Shown: positions 16,603 through 25,824 of the stretch, piece by piece
Layout: each line of letters starts with the position of its first letter
Numbering within the stretch: the stretch's first letter is position 1
Assembly: GCF_004210305.1 (NCBI RefSeq)
Contig: NZ_SCFB01000006.1
Coordinates: 124,001 to 188,000, forward strand
Length of the DNA: 64,000 bases
Origin: Candidatus Finniella inopinata
GTDB lineage: Bacteria; Pseudomonadota; Alphaproteobacteria; Paracaedibacterales; CAIULA01
Direction of reading: 5' to 3'
Made by a program: the position numbers and the translations under genes
The notes under the pieces: model-generated
What the model was told of the DNA's origin: nothing
Databases searched by the model: none
Seen by the model: the letters and a program-made list of their open reading frames with translations, nothing else

Positions 16603-17202
16603 ATGTCCGTCATCTTTTTTTTATTCTTAGCCCTGTTAACAGGAGCTCAAGCTGATGGAAACAAAACTCCTGAGGCTTCTGTCTGTGAAAAAGAGCAAGC
16701 TTTAGAGGTTTTGAAAAAGGAGATAGAGGTGCTTCATTCTCTTTTAGAGAAAAGAGAAAATGCACCAATAAAAAATAATAATGACGCATTGCAAAAAAGA
16801 TTTCGCGAGGCCTTAGAAAAAGCGAAGGAAGAATTAAAGAACATTGATAACGCCATGAAGGACTATAATAAACAGCTGCAGACTGATAAGGCATTGACCA
16901 CGCCATGGCAAAAATTTGAACAAAATGTATCTTTGCAGATTGAATCTTTCCAAGATTATATGCAAGAACTGCAAAAAATATATATCGAAAGTAAAGAGCA
17001 AGACCCCACAAACTTTAGACCGGTGACCCCAGGCAAAGAGCCTCGTTTAGCGAGGCCTGTGCCTCGTAAAAGGAAGAGAATAAAGTCTGAGCTTACGCAA
17101 CCATTGCCTTCTTCTTCTGAAAACGAAAACGGCAGCGGACCAAAAATACACTATCGCGATGCTGAACCCTCGAGATCTGATGAAGAACCCTTTTTAAAAT
17201 AA
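16603..17202 (+). CDS. Secreted coiled-coil protein with a nuclear-localisation-like basic motif
   Basis: The ATG at 16603 gives about 199 residues starting with a signal peptide (MSVIFFLFLALLTGAQA); a GTG at 16591 would add four residues. The centre is a long Lys/Glu-rich coiled coil. Near the C-terminus is PRKRKRIK (bases 17062-17085), which fits the K-K/R-x-K/R pattern of eukaryotic monopartite nuclear localisation signals, followed by a Ser/Glu-rich tail. No known domain is present. The gene follows tssA by 38 bases and precedes the CorC-like gene by 4 bases. Confidence 0.6.
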   Translation: MSVIFFLFLALLTGAQADGNKTPEASVCEKEQALEVLKKEIEVLHSLLEKRENAPIKNNNDALQKRFREALEKAKEELKNIDNAMKDYNKQLQTDKALTTPWQKFEQNVSLQIESFQDYMQELQKIYIESKEQDPTNFRPVTPGKEPRLARPVPRKRKRIKSELTQPLPSSSENENGSGPKIHYRDAEPSRSDEEPFLK

Positions 17203-17206
17203 TTAT

Positions 17207-18505
17207 ATGACGACTCTCTTAATTCTGACCATTGTCCTTTTGTTAATGGCTTCGGCCTTTTTCTCGGCTTCCGAGACCGCGGTGACGTCCGCCTCCCGCG
17301 CTAAGCTGCATCAACTGGCCAAAGAGGGCGATGAAAGAGCCAATATTATCCGACGGCTTCAAGAAAAAATGGGCGCGGTCATCAGCGTTCTTTTGACCTG
17401 TAACACCATGTTGAACACCCTCGTCGCCTTTATTGCCGCCGAACTGTTTGATAATGCGGGGGGGTGGGTTGGCAAGCTTCTTGCACCCTTTATTATGGGC
17501 GCTCTTATCCTGATTTATGCTGAAGTCATGCCTAAAATGGTTGCATTGAATGGTCCGGAACGCTTCATGCTTCGAGTCTCTAACCTCTTGAATTTTATTT
17601 TCAGGCTTTTTCGCCCTTTGAATAATGTTATTACTTACGTAGCGCGCGAAACCTTAAGCCTTGTCGGGATTAAAACTAGTGGCCAAACATCTCTTTACGC
17701 ATCGTTGGAAGAGCTGCGCGGCATTATTGACATGCACCAAGGCCCTGGGCAAGATGTTCCGCAGGAAAGAGCGATGCTGAAAAGCATTTTGGATTTGGGA
17801 TCCGTGCATATTGGTGAAATTATGATTCATCGTAAGAATGTCACCATGCTGAATGCTGACAATCCCACCAGTATGATTTTGGATCAAGTCTTGTCCTGTC
17901 CCTTTACCCGTTTGCCCGTTTATAAGGGGGATCCTGATAATATTATTGGTATGCTCAACACCAAGGCTGTTTTGCGGGCTGTGCGCCAACATTCTGGAAA
18001 TATGGATGATTTAGATATTCAATCCATCACCACCAAACCGTGGTTCGTACCAGAAAGCAATGACTTACTGGGCCAGTTACAGGCTTTTCGGGCGCGACGC
18101 GAACATTTTGCTCTGGTAGTGGATGAGTTCGGGGTCTTATTAGGTATAGTCACTCTAGAAGACATACTGGAAGAAATTGTGGGCGAAATTGATGACGAAC
18201 ATGATATTAAGGTTCGTGGCGTTCGTCCTCAGCCCGATGGGTCATATATTATTGATGGCACTGTGACCATTCGTGACCTGAATCGCCAGTTGGAATGGGA
18301 TCTGCCTGATGAGCCCGCTGCCACCGTCGCCGGCCTTTTGCTGCACCACGTGCGCTTAATTCCAGAAGTCGATCAAATTTTCATATTCCATAATTTTAAG
18401 TTTCAGATTTTGCGACGCCAACGCAATCAAATCACGTTGATCCGTGTCACCCCACTTACGCCGCTGAAACATGACCAAAGGGACGGTGAATTAATAGCTG
18501 ATTAG
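17207..18505 (+). CDS. HlyC/CorC family protein (DUF21 plus CBS domains)
   Basis: The 432-residue product has an N-terminal transmembrane CNNM/DUF21 domain (ASAFFSASETAVTSASRAKL, conserved AEVMPK) followed by two CBS domains (for example VLDQVLSCPFTRLPVY and REHFALVVDEFGVLLGIVT) and a C-terminal CorC/HlyC domain. Family members are implicated in magnesium/cobalt efflux or resistance. It begins 4 bases after the preceding gene and is likely co-transcribed with it. Confidence 0.9.
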   Translation: MTTLLILTIVLLLMASAFFSASETAVTSASRAKLHQLAKEGDERANIIRRLQEKMGAVISVLLTCNTMLNTLVAFIAAELFDNAGGWVGKLLAPFIMGALILIYAEVMPKMVALNGPERFMLRVSNLLNFIFRLFRPLNNVITYVARETLSLVGIKTSGQTSLYASLEELRGIIDMHQGPGQDVPQERAMLKSILDLGSVHIGEIMIHRKNVTMLNADNPTSMILDQVLSCPFTRLPVYKGDPDNIIGMLNTKAVLRAVRQHSGNMDDLDIQSITTKPWFVPESNDLLGQLQAFRARREHFALVVDEFGVLLGIVTLEDILEEIVGEIDDEHDIKVRGVRPQPDGSYIIDGTVTIRDLNRQLEWDLPDEPAATVAGLLLHHVRLIPEVDQIFIFHNFKFQILRRQRNQITLIRVTPLTPLKHDQRDGELIAD

Positions 18506-18740
18506 AACCTTGTTTCTGGAAAAAATCTCTGCCGTAAAATGCCCGTAAAATTATATGAATGGGGTATAACCAGTCTAAAACATCATGTCATTTTACCTAC
18601 CTTTCTATTTTAGGTCTGCGGCACAAGGAATTTTCGGCGGTTAGTGCTTAGTAGGCCGTGTGTCTTTTTTATACAACCCTTAGCAAAAAATTAACCATAA
18701 TAAATCATACTCTTATTATCAAGGGTTAGGGGTTTTGTAT

Positions 18741-21700
18741 ATGCTTGGTTTTTTATTTATAATTTTTTTATTTAATGTATTGTTTTCTGGTGCACAAGCT
18801 AGTGCACCAATTAAAGTTTCCAGCTTTCAAGAGATACAGTCGCAATTAATGAAGTTGCCACAAGCTCAGGCTGATCCAGCAAAACAAGGCTCAAGAATTC
18901 AAATTTTGATTGATATTGATGATATATTCTTAGACGGAGACAAAGAAAGCAATGCAACAAAGCCAGTATTGTTAGTAGGAGAAGCTGTTGGCGCTGCGGC
19001 TGGCAGTGCTACTGAAAAAAAATTTAGTCAGCAACAAACAAGTGCCTCTCTTGTTGACGAAAAAGCCATTCAATATATTTACAGGTGGTTATCGTCTGGT
19101 TATCAGGTGGCGTTTTTAACTTCAAGAAATGAAAATGAACGCGGCACAACTGTTAAAGAGTTAAGTAAAGTTGGCATTCAGAATATGAAAAACATATCGC
19201 TTTATATGACCGATGGTAAAGAGAAGGGAGAATGGCTAAAGGATTCAAACCAAACGCCCATATTAAATGGTGTTACCACTCTCATCTATATTGATTATCA
19301 CAATGATCATCTAAAATATATCAATGATAATGTATGTAAGACAGGTACTCCGTGCTATCTTTTTTATTTTGGTAATGGCGTTTTTCCGCCCAACGTTTAT
19401 GGTTTCCCAGAAAATCTTGAGCGGTTTACAAAGCAGCATACCGAAGCCGGTGGTACACGGTCTACCTTTATCCTAAAAGAAGGGGATAAGCCAAAGTTTG
19501 TTTTAAAAGTAGTAGCAAAAGATAGGGTTGATCAGTTTAAAGAAGAAGTGCTCGCAGATGCGATTTATCAAGCGATTGGGGAAAAAGAGCCGAGTTTTGG
19601 TGTTCAGGCACCAAAATTTCAAATTCGCCGTGATCAGGGCAGTCTTAGTCGCATCACTGAATTTTTACCAGGCGTTGAGTTAGGATTTAATCAAATCTCA
19701 GATGATCAAATCGCAGATGTTGCTAAAGGATTTATCGTTGATGTTTTTATGGCAAATTGGGATTTGGTAGTTAGTGGTAAGAATTTTTGGGTCAGTAATA
19801 GCAAAATTTATCGTATGGATAATGGGGGGGCCTTACGCTACCGAGCACTGGGTGAGCTAAAAGCGAGATCAGGTTATGATTTTAGTACAGCGGTAAACGA
19901 TTTATATACTTTAAGAGGGAAACAATCTCCATATAAGTCAAGCTTGGAAGTAAGCATATATGGGCAAAAGTTTTATGGCCAATTAACTGAAACACAAATT
20001 TTAAAACAAATTATAAAGCTTGTAGCCTTACAAGATAAAATTCTTGCAACTGCAGATCAATATAATGCATGGCTGAATATTAAAGACTACGTCAATTTAA
20101 AATCGGATTTGATAACTCGTTTAGAATCTTTAAAGAAATATTATTACGATCAGGTGCAACCAGTAGCTCAATATGAACAAGCGCATCCTTTTGCAGTTGT
20201 TATCCCCAATAAGAAGTCATCGGCAAGTATTTTGATTGTTGTAAAGGATGGCGAGAAGAATAAAGTATTGTTAGGCAAAGACGCTAATCATGCATGGTGG
20301 GGGAATTTGGGGGGGGAAGCGGAAGACAAAGATAAGACCCTTTTAAAGGCTGCTGTGCGTGAGGTCAGGGAAGAATCCATGGGACTCTATCACGTTTTGA
20401 CGGATGACCTTGTGAAGGCCCCCTTCCATGATTTGATTAAAGGCGGGGATCAGCCCGACGCCTTGCATCGTATGTATTTGCTGGAGGGTCGGGATTACAT
20501 AGATCCGGCGATATTCAAAAAAACGCTTGATAAGCAAACAGCTAGACAGAGCCGAGAATACGATGATTTTACCTGGGTTGATGTGGCCGAGTTACTAGCG
20601 CTTGTGAAAAGTGTTCAGAGTACACCAAACCAAGTAGGCAACAAAAATCAGTATTTTTTAACGGATGAAAAGGGTAAGAAGATTGCCATTCATCATCCGT
20701 TAATGGATATGTTGCGCCAAGTACCGGTTGTTGCCTGGTTGGAGGCTTTGGCAGGGAACGGTAAGGTTGGCCCCACCCATACCCAAGGGAGTATTGGGTC
20801 CAAAGTTATAGAGAAAGCCCAAGGCAGTGCAGCAGGATCGTCGACTTCAGCAAACGCTTCAAGCAGTTCAGCATCTTCGAAGGAAAAAGACCCAAGGCAC
20901 CCCTATTCGTATCCTTATCCACCATTTTTTGACCCAAGGGCAGAGGAAGAGGAAAGACTGTATTATCTTATGAATAAACATCTAGCTTTAATGACGCAGG
21001 TGAAGCAAAAGGGAGAGAAGATACAAAAAACCCTAAAGCGGACAGGATTGTCGACGACTTCAGCAAACGCTTCAAGCAGTTCAGCATCTTCGAAGGAAGA
21101 GGAAGCCCAAGGCGCTGAGGCAGGATCGTCAACCTCGGCAGTGGGTCTAAGCAGAACTGAAACAGCCACCGATATGCATCTAAGATGGAGTTTAGAGAAG
21201 GCGAAACAAATTTATACCCCAGGAAATGACCAGCAAAATATTTATTTATTCTTAAAAGATGTAAGCCCTTTATCAAAAGGCTACTGTGAAGAATTTAACG
21301 CTGCCTCAGGCACATGTGCACCGGGTACAACAAGTTACAAATGCATGCTTTTAGAGGCTATGGCACAAGAAAGGAAAATGAAGAACTGGTTCGTCTTTTA
21401 CCATACTATGGAAGACAAAATGGCATTTATTTACGATATGATTACAGAACTTAGGAAGATTTTAAAAGTTGATGATACTAGTAGTGACACAAATTCTAGT
21501 ATCTCTTATCTACGTGCATTTAATACCTTTTTCAAGGGGGTGCCAAACGTTGAGGCATTTATAGCAGATCAATTGCAAAAACAACAAAAAGATTTCCAAT
21601 CACTAAATAACTATGATGCTAACTATGCAGAAAGTGGACTTTCAACCAATATTTATCTTTTTGGTAACCCTAATGAAGGGAGCTCATCAACTTTCAATTT

Positions 21701-23312
21701 AGTGCATGAAAATACATCACTCAGTCCTCCAAAATATCAAGAACTTTTACTCCATGTTCTTATCCAATTTGGCATTATGGATACAAAAAAGTATTTTGAT
21801 TTGTTTGAAACATATTTTGGAAACAATACGCAAGGTCAACTCTTACAAATTTTTATCAATCCAGAAATTGTGGATGATGTAGTCTATTTAGCGGCTACTA
21901 TGGGCAAGGGGCTTTATCCAAGCTTTGCGGAACAAAAAGAAAAATTAAGTCCTAGAACTTTCTTAACAGAATTGCGGAATAATATTAATGCGGCACAGCG
22001 TTTGCCATCAACAATTACTCTCGATACATTGCAAGCCCGAATTTTCCTAAAGCCAGAAATTATGAAAAATCCTGATAAGGTCAAAATTGTACGTTATTTT
22101 AAGGTTCCTCCAAAAGAAGGTTATTTAAAAGCACTACGCGCAATGATTAAGGATGATATTATGCAATGGTTAAGTGAGCATAACAAATTGCCGTCTTCTA
22201 CCTTAGAAAGCTCATCATCAGCTCCATCCTTAGCACATTCATCATCGTCGCAAATCCCTCCTATACAAAAAGCGTACGTAAATTTTATGTTCAAAGGAAC
22301 AGGGAAAGTATATGAAACAAGAACGGCTGCATCGATGTATGGTCAATTTTTGAAAGCCGATGATTTAGATGGCATTAAACAAATACTGGCACAAGATCCA
22401 AATTTTGATTTATTTAAACCAATTGCCAATACTGCATATCAAAATAGTATGGATAAATCACAAATTTATCCAGTGAAATTGCTCAGTCAAGCTCGAAAAA
22501 TTAGTGCAATGATTTTAGGCAAGTACGCTAATCAGGTGCAATCTCATATAGAAAACGCTATGAAGGGTAACGCTGAAGAAAAGGAAGCTTATCTAATTTG
22601 GTGTCGTCTTTTAGTTGAAATTAGTGATCGGCTTGATAAGCAAGCCGAAGCATTAGCAGCCGCAAGTATAACCGAGGCATTGAACCGGGAAAACGCTTTA
22701 AAATTATTTGATATGCTTATTGCAAAAAAACGATCTACAGAAGCAAAAAAAGTAGTAATGGAAATAATAGTTAGTAAAGATAGTATAATCCGTGCAAAAG
22801 CTTTGACCTTATTTAAGGCGCTTATTGAAAACCATCAAATTGACCCACAAAATAACGATAAAGATCTGTTTGAAAGAGTCAAAAAAACAGCGATAAAAGG
22901 AATAGAGAGTTATGATGCCGAAAGAGATGCTGCTTACAGCTTATTTGAGGCGCTTATTAGCAATGGCCTATTTGATGCAGCAACACAAGCAGCGACTGTG
23001 GCAATGGAAATGTCACAGATCAATGCTTCAAATTTTGCTTTCAATTTGACTGATGTGTTTATTCGAAATAATCAATTTAATATAGCAGTACAAATATTAG
23101 CTACAGGAATCAAGCAGGGTTATAACTATGACGTTAAAAATAAAGCATGCCACTTATTGGAGGGGCTTGTTAGAAGCGGCAAAAGCATCACAAAAGATCA
23201 ATTTATTCCAGCAGCAAAAGAAGCAAAGGAAGTAATAAATAATCAAGACTATCCTCTTATGGACAACGCTAACAAATTATTGGAAGCGCTCGCTGAAAAA
23301 GGTATGTCATAA
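18741..23312 (+). CDS. Very large secreted multidomain protein: HAD-like, kinase-like, Nudix and repeat regions
   Basis: The ATG at 18741 (AGGGG 8 bases upstream; a TTG at 18735 is possible) gives about 1523 residues with a signal peptide. Near residue 58, LIDIDDIF and later AFLTSRNE look like HAD phosphatase motifs I and II. Residues about 240-400 look kinase-like: K in KFVLKVV, then MANWD and MDNGGALRYRALG, matching the DNGG-type ATP-grasping motif of PI3K-like or actin-fragmin-like kinases. Residues about 485-670 are a Nudix domain (GGEAEDKDK, then AAVREVREESMG; one residue longer than the canonical box). A Ser-rich linker repeat follows, then long helical repeats. Its 3' end appears frameshifted. 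Function unknown. Confidence 0.75.
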   Translation: MLGFLFIIFLFNVLFSGAQASAPIKVSSFQEIQSQLMKLPQAQADPAKQGSRIQILIDIDDIFLDGDKESNATKPVLLVGEAVGAAAGSATEKKFSQQQTSASLVDEKAIQYIYRWLSSGYQVAFLTSRNENERGTTVKELSKVGIQNMKNISLYMTDGKEKGEWLKDSNQTPILNGVTTLIYIDYHNDHLKYINDNVCKTGTPCYLFYFGNGVFPPNVYGFPENLERFTKQHTEAGGTRSTFILKEGDKPKFVLKVVAKDRVDQFKEEVLADAIYQAIGEKEPSFGVQAPKFQIRRDQGSLSRITEFLPGVELGFNQISDDQIADVAKGFIVDVFMANWDLVVSGKNFWVSNSKIYRMDNGGALRYRALGELKARSGYDFSTAVNDLYTLRGKQSPYKSSLEVSIYGQKFYGQLTETQILKQIIKLVALQDKILATADQYNAWLNIKDYVNLKSDLITRLESLKKYYYDQVQPVAQYEQAHPFAVVIPNKKSSASILIVVKDGEKNKVLLGKDANHAWWGNLGGEAEDKDKTLLKAAVREVREESMGLYHVLTDDLVKAPFHDLIKGGDQPDALHRMYLLEGRDYIDPAIFKKTLDKQTARQSREYDDFTWVDVAELLALVKSVQSTPNQVGNKNQYFLTDEKGKKIAIHHPLMDMLRQVPVVAWLEALAGNGKVGPTHTQGSIGSKVIEKAQGSAAGSSTSANASSSSASSKEKDPRHPYSYPYPPFFDPRAEEEERLYYLMNKHLALMTQVKQKGEKIQKTLKRTGLSTTSANASSSSASSKEEEAQGAEAGSSTSAVGLSRTETATDMHLRWSLEKAKQIYTPGNDQQNIYLFLKDVSPLSKGYCEEFNAASGTCAPGTTSYKCMLLEAMAQERKMKNWFVFYHTMEDKMAFIYDMITELRKILKVDDTSSDTNSSISYLRAFNTFFKGVPNVEAFIADQLQKQQKDFQSLNNYDANYAESGLSTNIYLFGNPNEGSSSTFNLVHENTSLSPPKYQELLLHVLIQFGIMDTKKYFDLFETYFGNNTQGQLLQIFINPEIVDDVVYLAATMGKGLYPSFAEQKEKLSPRTFLTELRNNINAAQRLPSTITLDTLQARIFLKPEIMKNPDKVKIVRYFKVPPKEGYLKALRAMIKDDIMQWLSEHNKLPSSTLESSSSAPSLAHSSSSQIPPIQKAYVNFMFKGTGKVYETRTAASMYGQFLKADDLDGIKQILAQDPNFDLFKPIANTAYQNSMDKSQIYPVKLLSQARKISAMILGKYANQVQSHIENAMKGNAEEKEAYLIWCRLLVEISDRLDKQAEALAAASITEALNRENALKLFDMLIAKKRSTEAKKVVMEIIVSKDSIIRAKALTLFKALIENHQIDPQNNDKDLFERVKKTAIKGIESYDAERDAAYSLFEALISNGLFDAATQAATVAMEMSQINASNFAFNLTDVFIRNNQFNIAVQILATGIKQGYNYDVKNKACHLLEGLVRSGKSITKDQFIPAAKEAKEVINNQDYPLMDNANKLLEALAEKGMS
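20842..20885 (+). repeat. 44-bp direct repeat, copy 1 (serine-rich linker)
   Basis: The 44 bases encode a Ser/Ala-rich linker (TSANASSSSASSKE) and recur exactly at 21055-21098 within the same gene, pointing to recent internal duplication of the linker. Confidence 0.85.
21055..21098 (+). repeat. 44-bp direct repeat, copy 2 (serine-rich linker)
   Basis: This is an exact copy of 20842-20885 in the same reading frame of the large secreted protein gene, on the far side of a charged helical segment. Confidence 0.85.
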
Positions 23313-23621
23313 AAGCAGTTGAATTAATAGATGAAGCAATAAAAATAAATAATCAAGACGATACTGTTATCGAGAGCGCTTTCAAATTATTGGTAGGACT
23401 TGTTGCAAAAAATCAGGGTTTTAAAGAAGCTATAGTTGCAACAAAAGCAGGTATGGCTAGTGCTAATGATTGGGTGAAATGTTTTGCAATTCTATTATTT
23501 AGGGAATTGGTAAAAAAGGTCAGGGAATTGAGGGTGCGCAAAAGGCAGTTAAGCAAGCTGTGCTGAGTAATCAAAAAAAGTGCGAGATTATGCCCAGCAA
23601 TTACAAGCCTTCTTGTTCTAA
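23313..23621 (+). pseudogene. Frameshifted 3' extension of the large secreted protein
   Basis: Immediately after the stop at 23312, another frame continues the same repeat family: AVELIDEAIKINNQDDTVIE aligns with AAKEAKEVINNQDYPLMD in the last intact repeat. A second shift at a run of six A's (around 23512) changes frame to GIEGAQKAVKQAV, and a third at a run of seven A's near 23573 leads to KVRDYAQQLQAFLF and a stop at 23621. The gene therefore once extended about 100 codons further. The shifts could be decay, phase variation or sequencing error. The following 255 bases (23622-23876) show no gene. Confidence 0.7.
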
Positions 23622-23876
23622 TTATGTCGTGGTATGCAGATAACTCGACCAGGTTTCAAGGGCGTGGTTTTTGGGTTCTACAAGTGTCGTAATATCTAAG
23701 TTAGCCCGAGAGCATCAGGGCCTGTGGCGACCATAAAAGCTTTTCATAAAAGATGCGTCCAACGGCCAACGCGCATCAGAAAAAGGTTTGAATTTGTCCA
23801 ACGTAACTTCAGCAGTTGTGGGCGCAAGGTATTTTGTTTAAAGTGAAATTATCGTTTATAAAAAATTTTAAAGAAT

Positions 23877-25799
23877 ATGCTGCAATCTTTTCGTGAACAG
23901 TCCGGCAAATGGTTTATCAAAGTTTTATTTGGCGCAATTATCGCCAGCTTCGTCATATGGGGAATTGGCGATATCATCAGAGGCTATGGCCAAAATCGAC
24001 CCATAGCCAAGGTTGGAAACCAATCAATTTCCTATGATCGGTATGCAACAGCGTTGCAACAAGAAATCAGCAGAATTCAACAAATCATTAAAGAACGCGT
24101 CGCGCCTGCTCAGCTGCAACAGTTGGGAGTTTATCAACAGGTTTTGGATCAGCTGATCAACCAAAGCGTTTTAGAGCAAGAATTGGAAAGATCAAAATTA
24201 ACGGTCTCGGACAGTTTGGTCCGGAATCAGATTCATTCTATCCCCACTTTTCAGCAAAATGGCACCTTCAATCGGCAGCTTTTTGACGAGCTTTTGCGTA
24301 ATAACGGCCTTAGTGAACAGGCTTTCCTGAAAGATATTAAACAATCTCTTTTAAGCCAACAGCTGGTTGCCCCTTTAACCGTTGGCATGATGTTGCCGAC
24401 TTTTTATCAAGACCTATTGTTCAAATCTTTAAGCGAGAATAAAGTTTTCACATTTGTCATGGTTCCGTTTGAAAAGATGAAGTTGACAAACAATCCTACA
24501 ATGGAAGACTTCAAGCTTCACTTTACCCAACACCAAGATCAGTATGCGGTTCCTGAGTTTCGTTCTGTAACGCTTGTATTAGTCAAAACCAAAAGCTTGC
24601 TGGCTCAAATTCCCGTCAGTGAAGACGAGATAAAGCAAGAGTACGAAGCACAGGCGGCTCAGTTTACAAAGCCAGAACAACGATCCGTTAAAAGCCTTAC
24701 CTATGTGACCCAAGACCAGGTCGTAGAAGCTGCCAAGCTCATTAGTAAAGGGCAGCCATTGGAATTGGTGGCTAAGGCAGTTAAGGGCGGAAGGGTTGAG
24801 GATTTAGGCGTTGTTGAAAAGGCAAATCTTCCTGAAATCGCAGCAGATGTTGTCTATAGTCTAGAGCCAAACAAGGCGTCAGAAATGGTTGACACAGGCT
24901 TTGGTTACACAATTTACCTGGTCACAAAAATTATACCCGAAACCCTGCAACCTTTAAGCGAGGTTAAAGCCCAGATTCAAGAAAATCTGCGTCTTCAAAA
25001 GTTTGGGGATTCCCTAACCGACCTTAGAAATAAAATAGAAGACAGTCTGGCCGGCGGTGAGAAATTAGAGGATGTGGCCAAGGCCAACCAACTGCCCATA
25101 GAGGCCGTTCCGACGTTTAACCAAAAGGGATTAAGCAAAGACGGTAAGCCTGTTTTGGCGAGTTTGCCTGTGCCAGTTATCAAACAAATTGTTGAGCAGA
25201 CCTTTAGCCTTGCGGAAGGGGCTCAAAGCCCTGTGGTAGAGGCCAACCAAGATTATTTCTTTGTGGTGCAGGTTAATAAAATTGACGCCCCCTATGCCCC
25301 AGAGTTCGAGGCCGTCAAGCATTATGTTGAAAAAGATTTGCTGCTTGAGAAAAAAAACGAGGCAGCGGCCAAATTGGCGCAGTCGATGACTCAACAAGTC
25401 AAAAGTTTGTCTGATTTAGCACGTCTAGCCAGCCAACATGGCCTCTCAATCATAACCAACCAAACCTTAAGTCGCGCTGACTTTTCTTCAGAAAAAAAAG
25501 ATAAACTGAATGATCTTCAAAAGAATCTAAGCCCTGATTTATTGGCAAAAGCTTTGCAGTTGCCTGTGAATCAAGCGACTTATGGATTCCTGGCAGATAA
25601 CAGGGGGCTTGCAGTTGTGATGTTGCAGCGCGTTGAACCCTTTAAAGTTGACCAAGAAAAACGTAAGAAGTTTGGCGGCCTTTTAAAAGATATGGTTGAA
25701 AAGGATATTATGGCCCTTTTGATGCAAAACTTCCGTACTCATTTTAAGGTTTCGATTGATCAAGACTTAATGAAACGGATGACGCAAGACGCTGGCTAG
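23877..25799 (+). CDS. ppiD: Periplasmic peptidyl-prolyl isomerase PpiD-like (SurA_N / parvulin)
   Basis: The 640-residue protein has one N-terminal membrane helix (residues about 12-34), a SurA N-terminal-like chaperone region (VGNQSISYDRYATALQQEI onward), and a parvulin rotamase region around residues 260-360 (EDLGVVEKANLPEIAADVVY). Length and architecture match PpiD, an inner-membrane-anchored folding factor for outer-membrane proteins. It stands alone; the next gene is convergent. Confidence 0.88.
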   Translation: MLQSFREQSGKWFIKVLFGAIIASFVIWGIGDIIRGYGQNRPIAKVGNQSISYDRYATALQQEISRIQQIIKERVAPAQLQQLGVYQQVLDQLINQSVLEQELERSKLTVSDSLVRNQIHSIPTFQQNGTFNRQLFDELLRNNGLSEQAFLKDIKQSLLSQQLVAPLTVGMMLPTFYQDLLFKSLSENKVFTFVMVPFEKMKLTNNPTMEDFKLHFTQHQDQYAVPEFRSVTLVLVKTKSLLAQIPVSEDEIKQEYEAQAAQFTKPEQRSVKSLTYVTQDQVVEAAKLISKGQPLELVAKAVKGGRVEDLGVVEKANLPEIAADVVYSLEPNKASEMVDTGFGYTIYLVTKIIPETLQPLSEVKAQIQENLRLQKFGDSLTDLRNKIEDSLAGGEKLEDVAKANQLPIEAVPTFNQKGLSKDGKPVLASLPVPVIKQIVEQTFSLAEGAQSPVVEANQDYFFVVQVNKIDAPYAPEFEAVKHYVEKDLLLEKKNEAAAKLAQSMTQQVKSLSDLARLASQHGLSIITNQTLSRADFSSEKKDKLNDLQKNLSPDLLAKALQLPVNQATYGFLADNRGLAVVMLQRVEPFKVDQEKRKKFGGLLKDMVEKDIMALLMQNFRTHFKVSIDQDLMKRMTQDAG

Positions 25800-25824
25800 G
25801 GTAGACATCCGATAACTGTAACTT

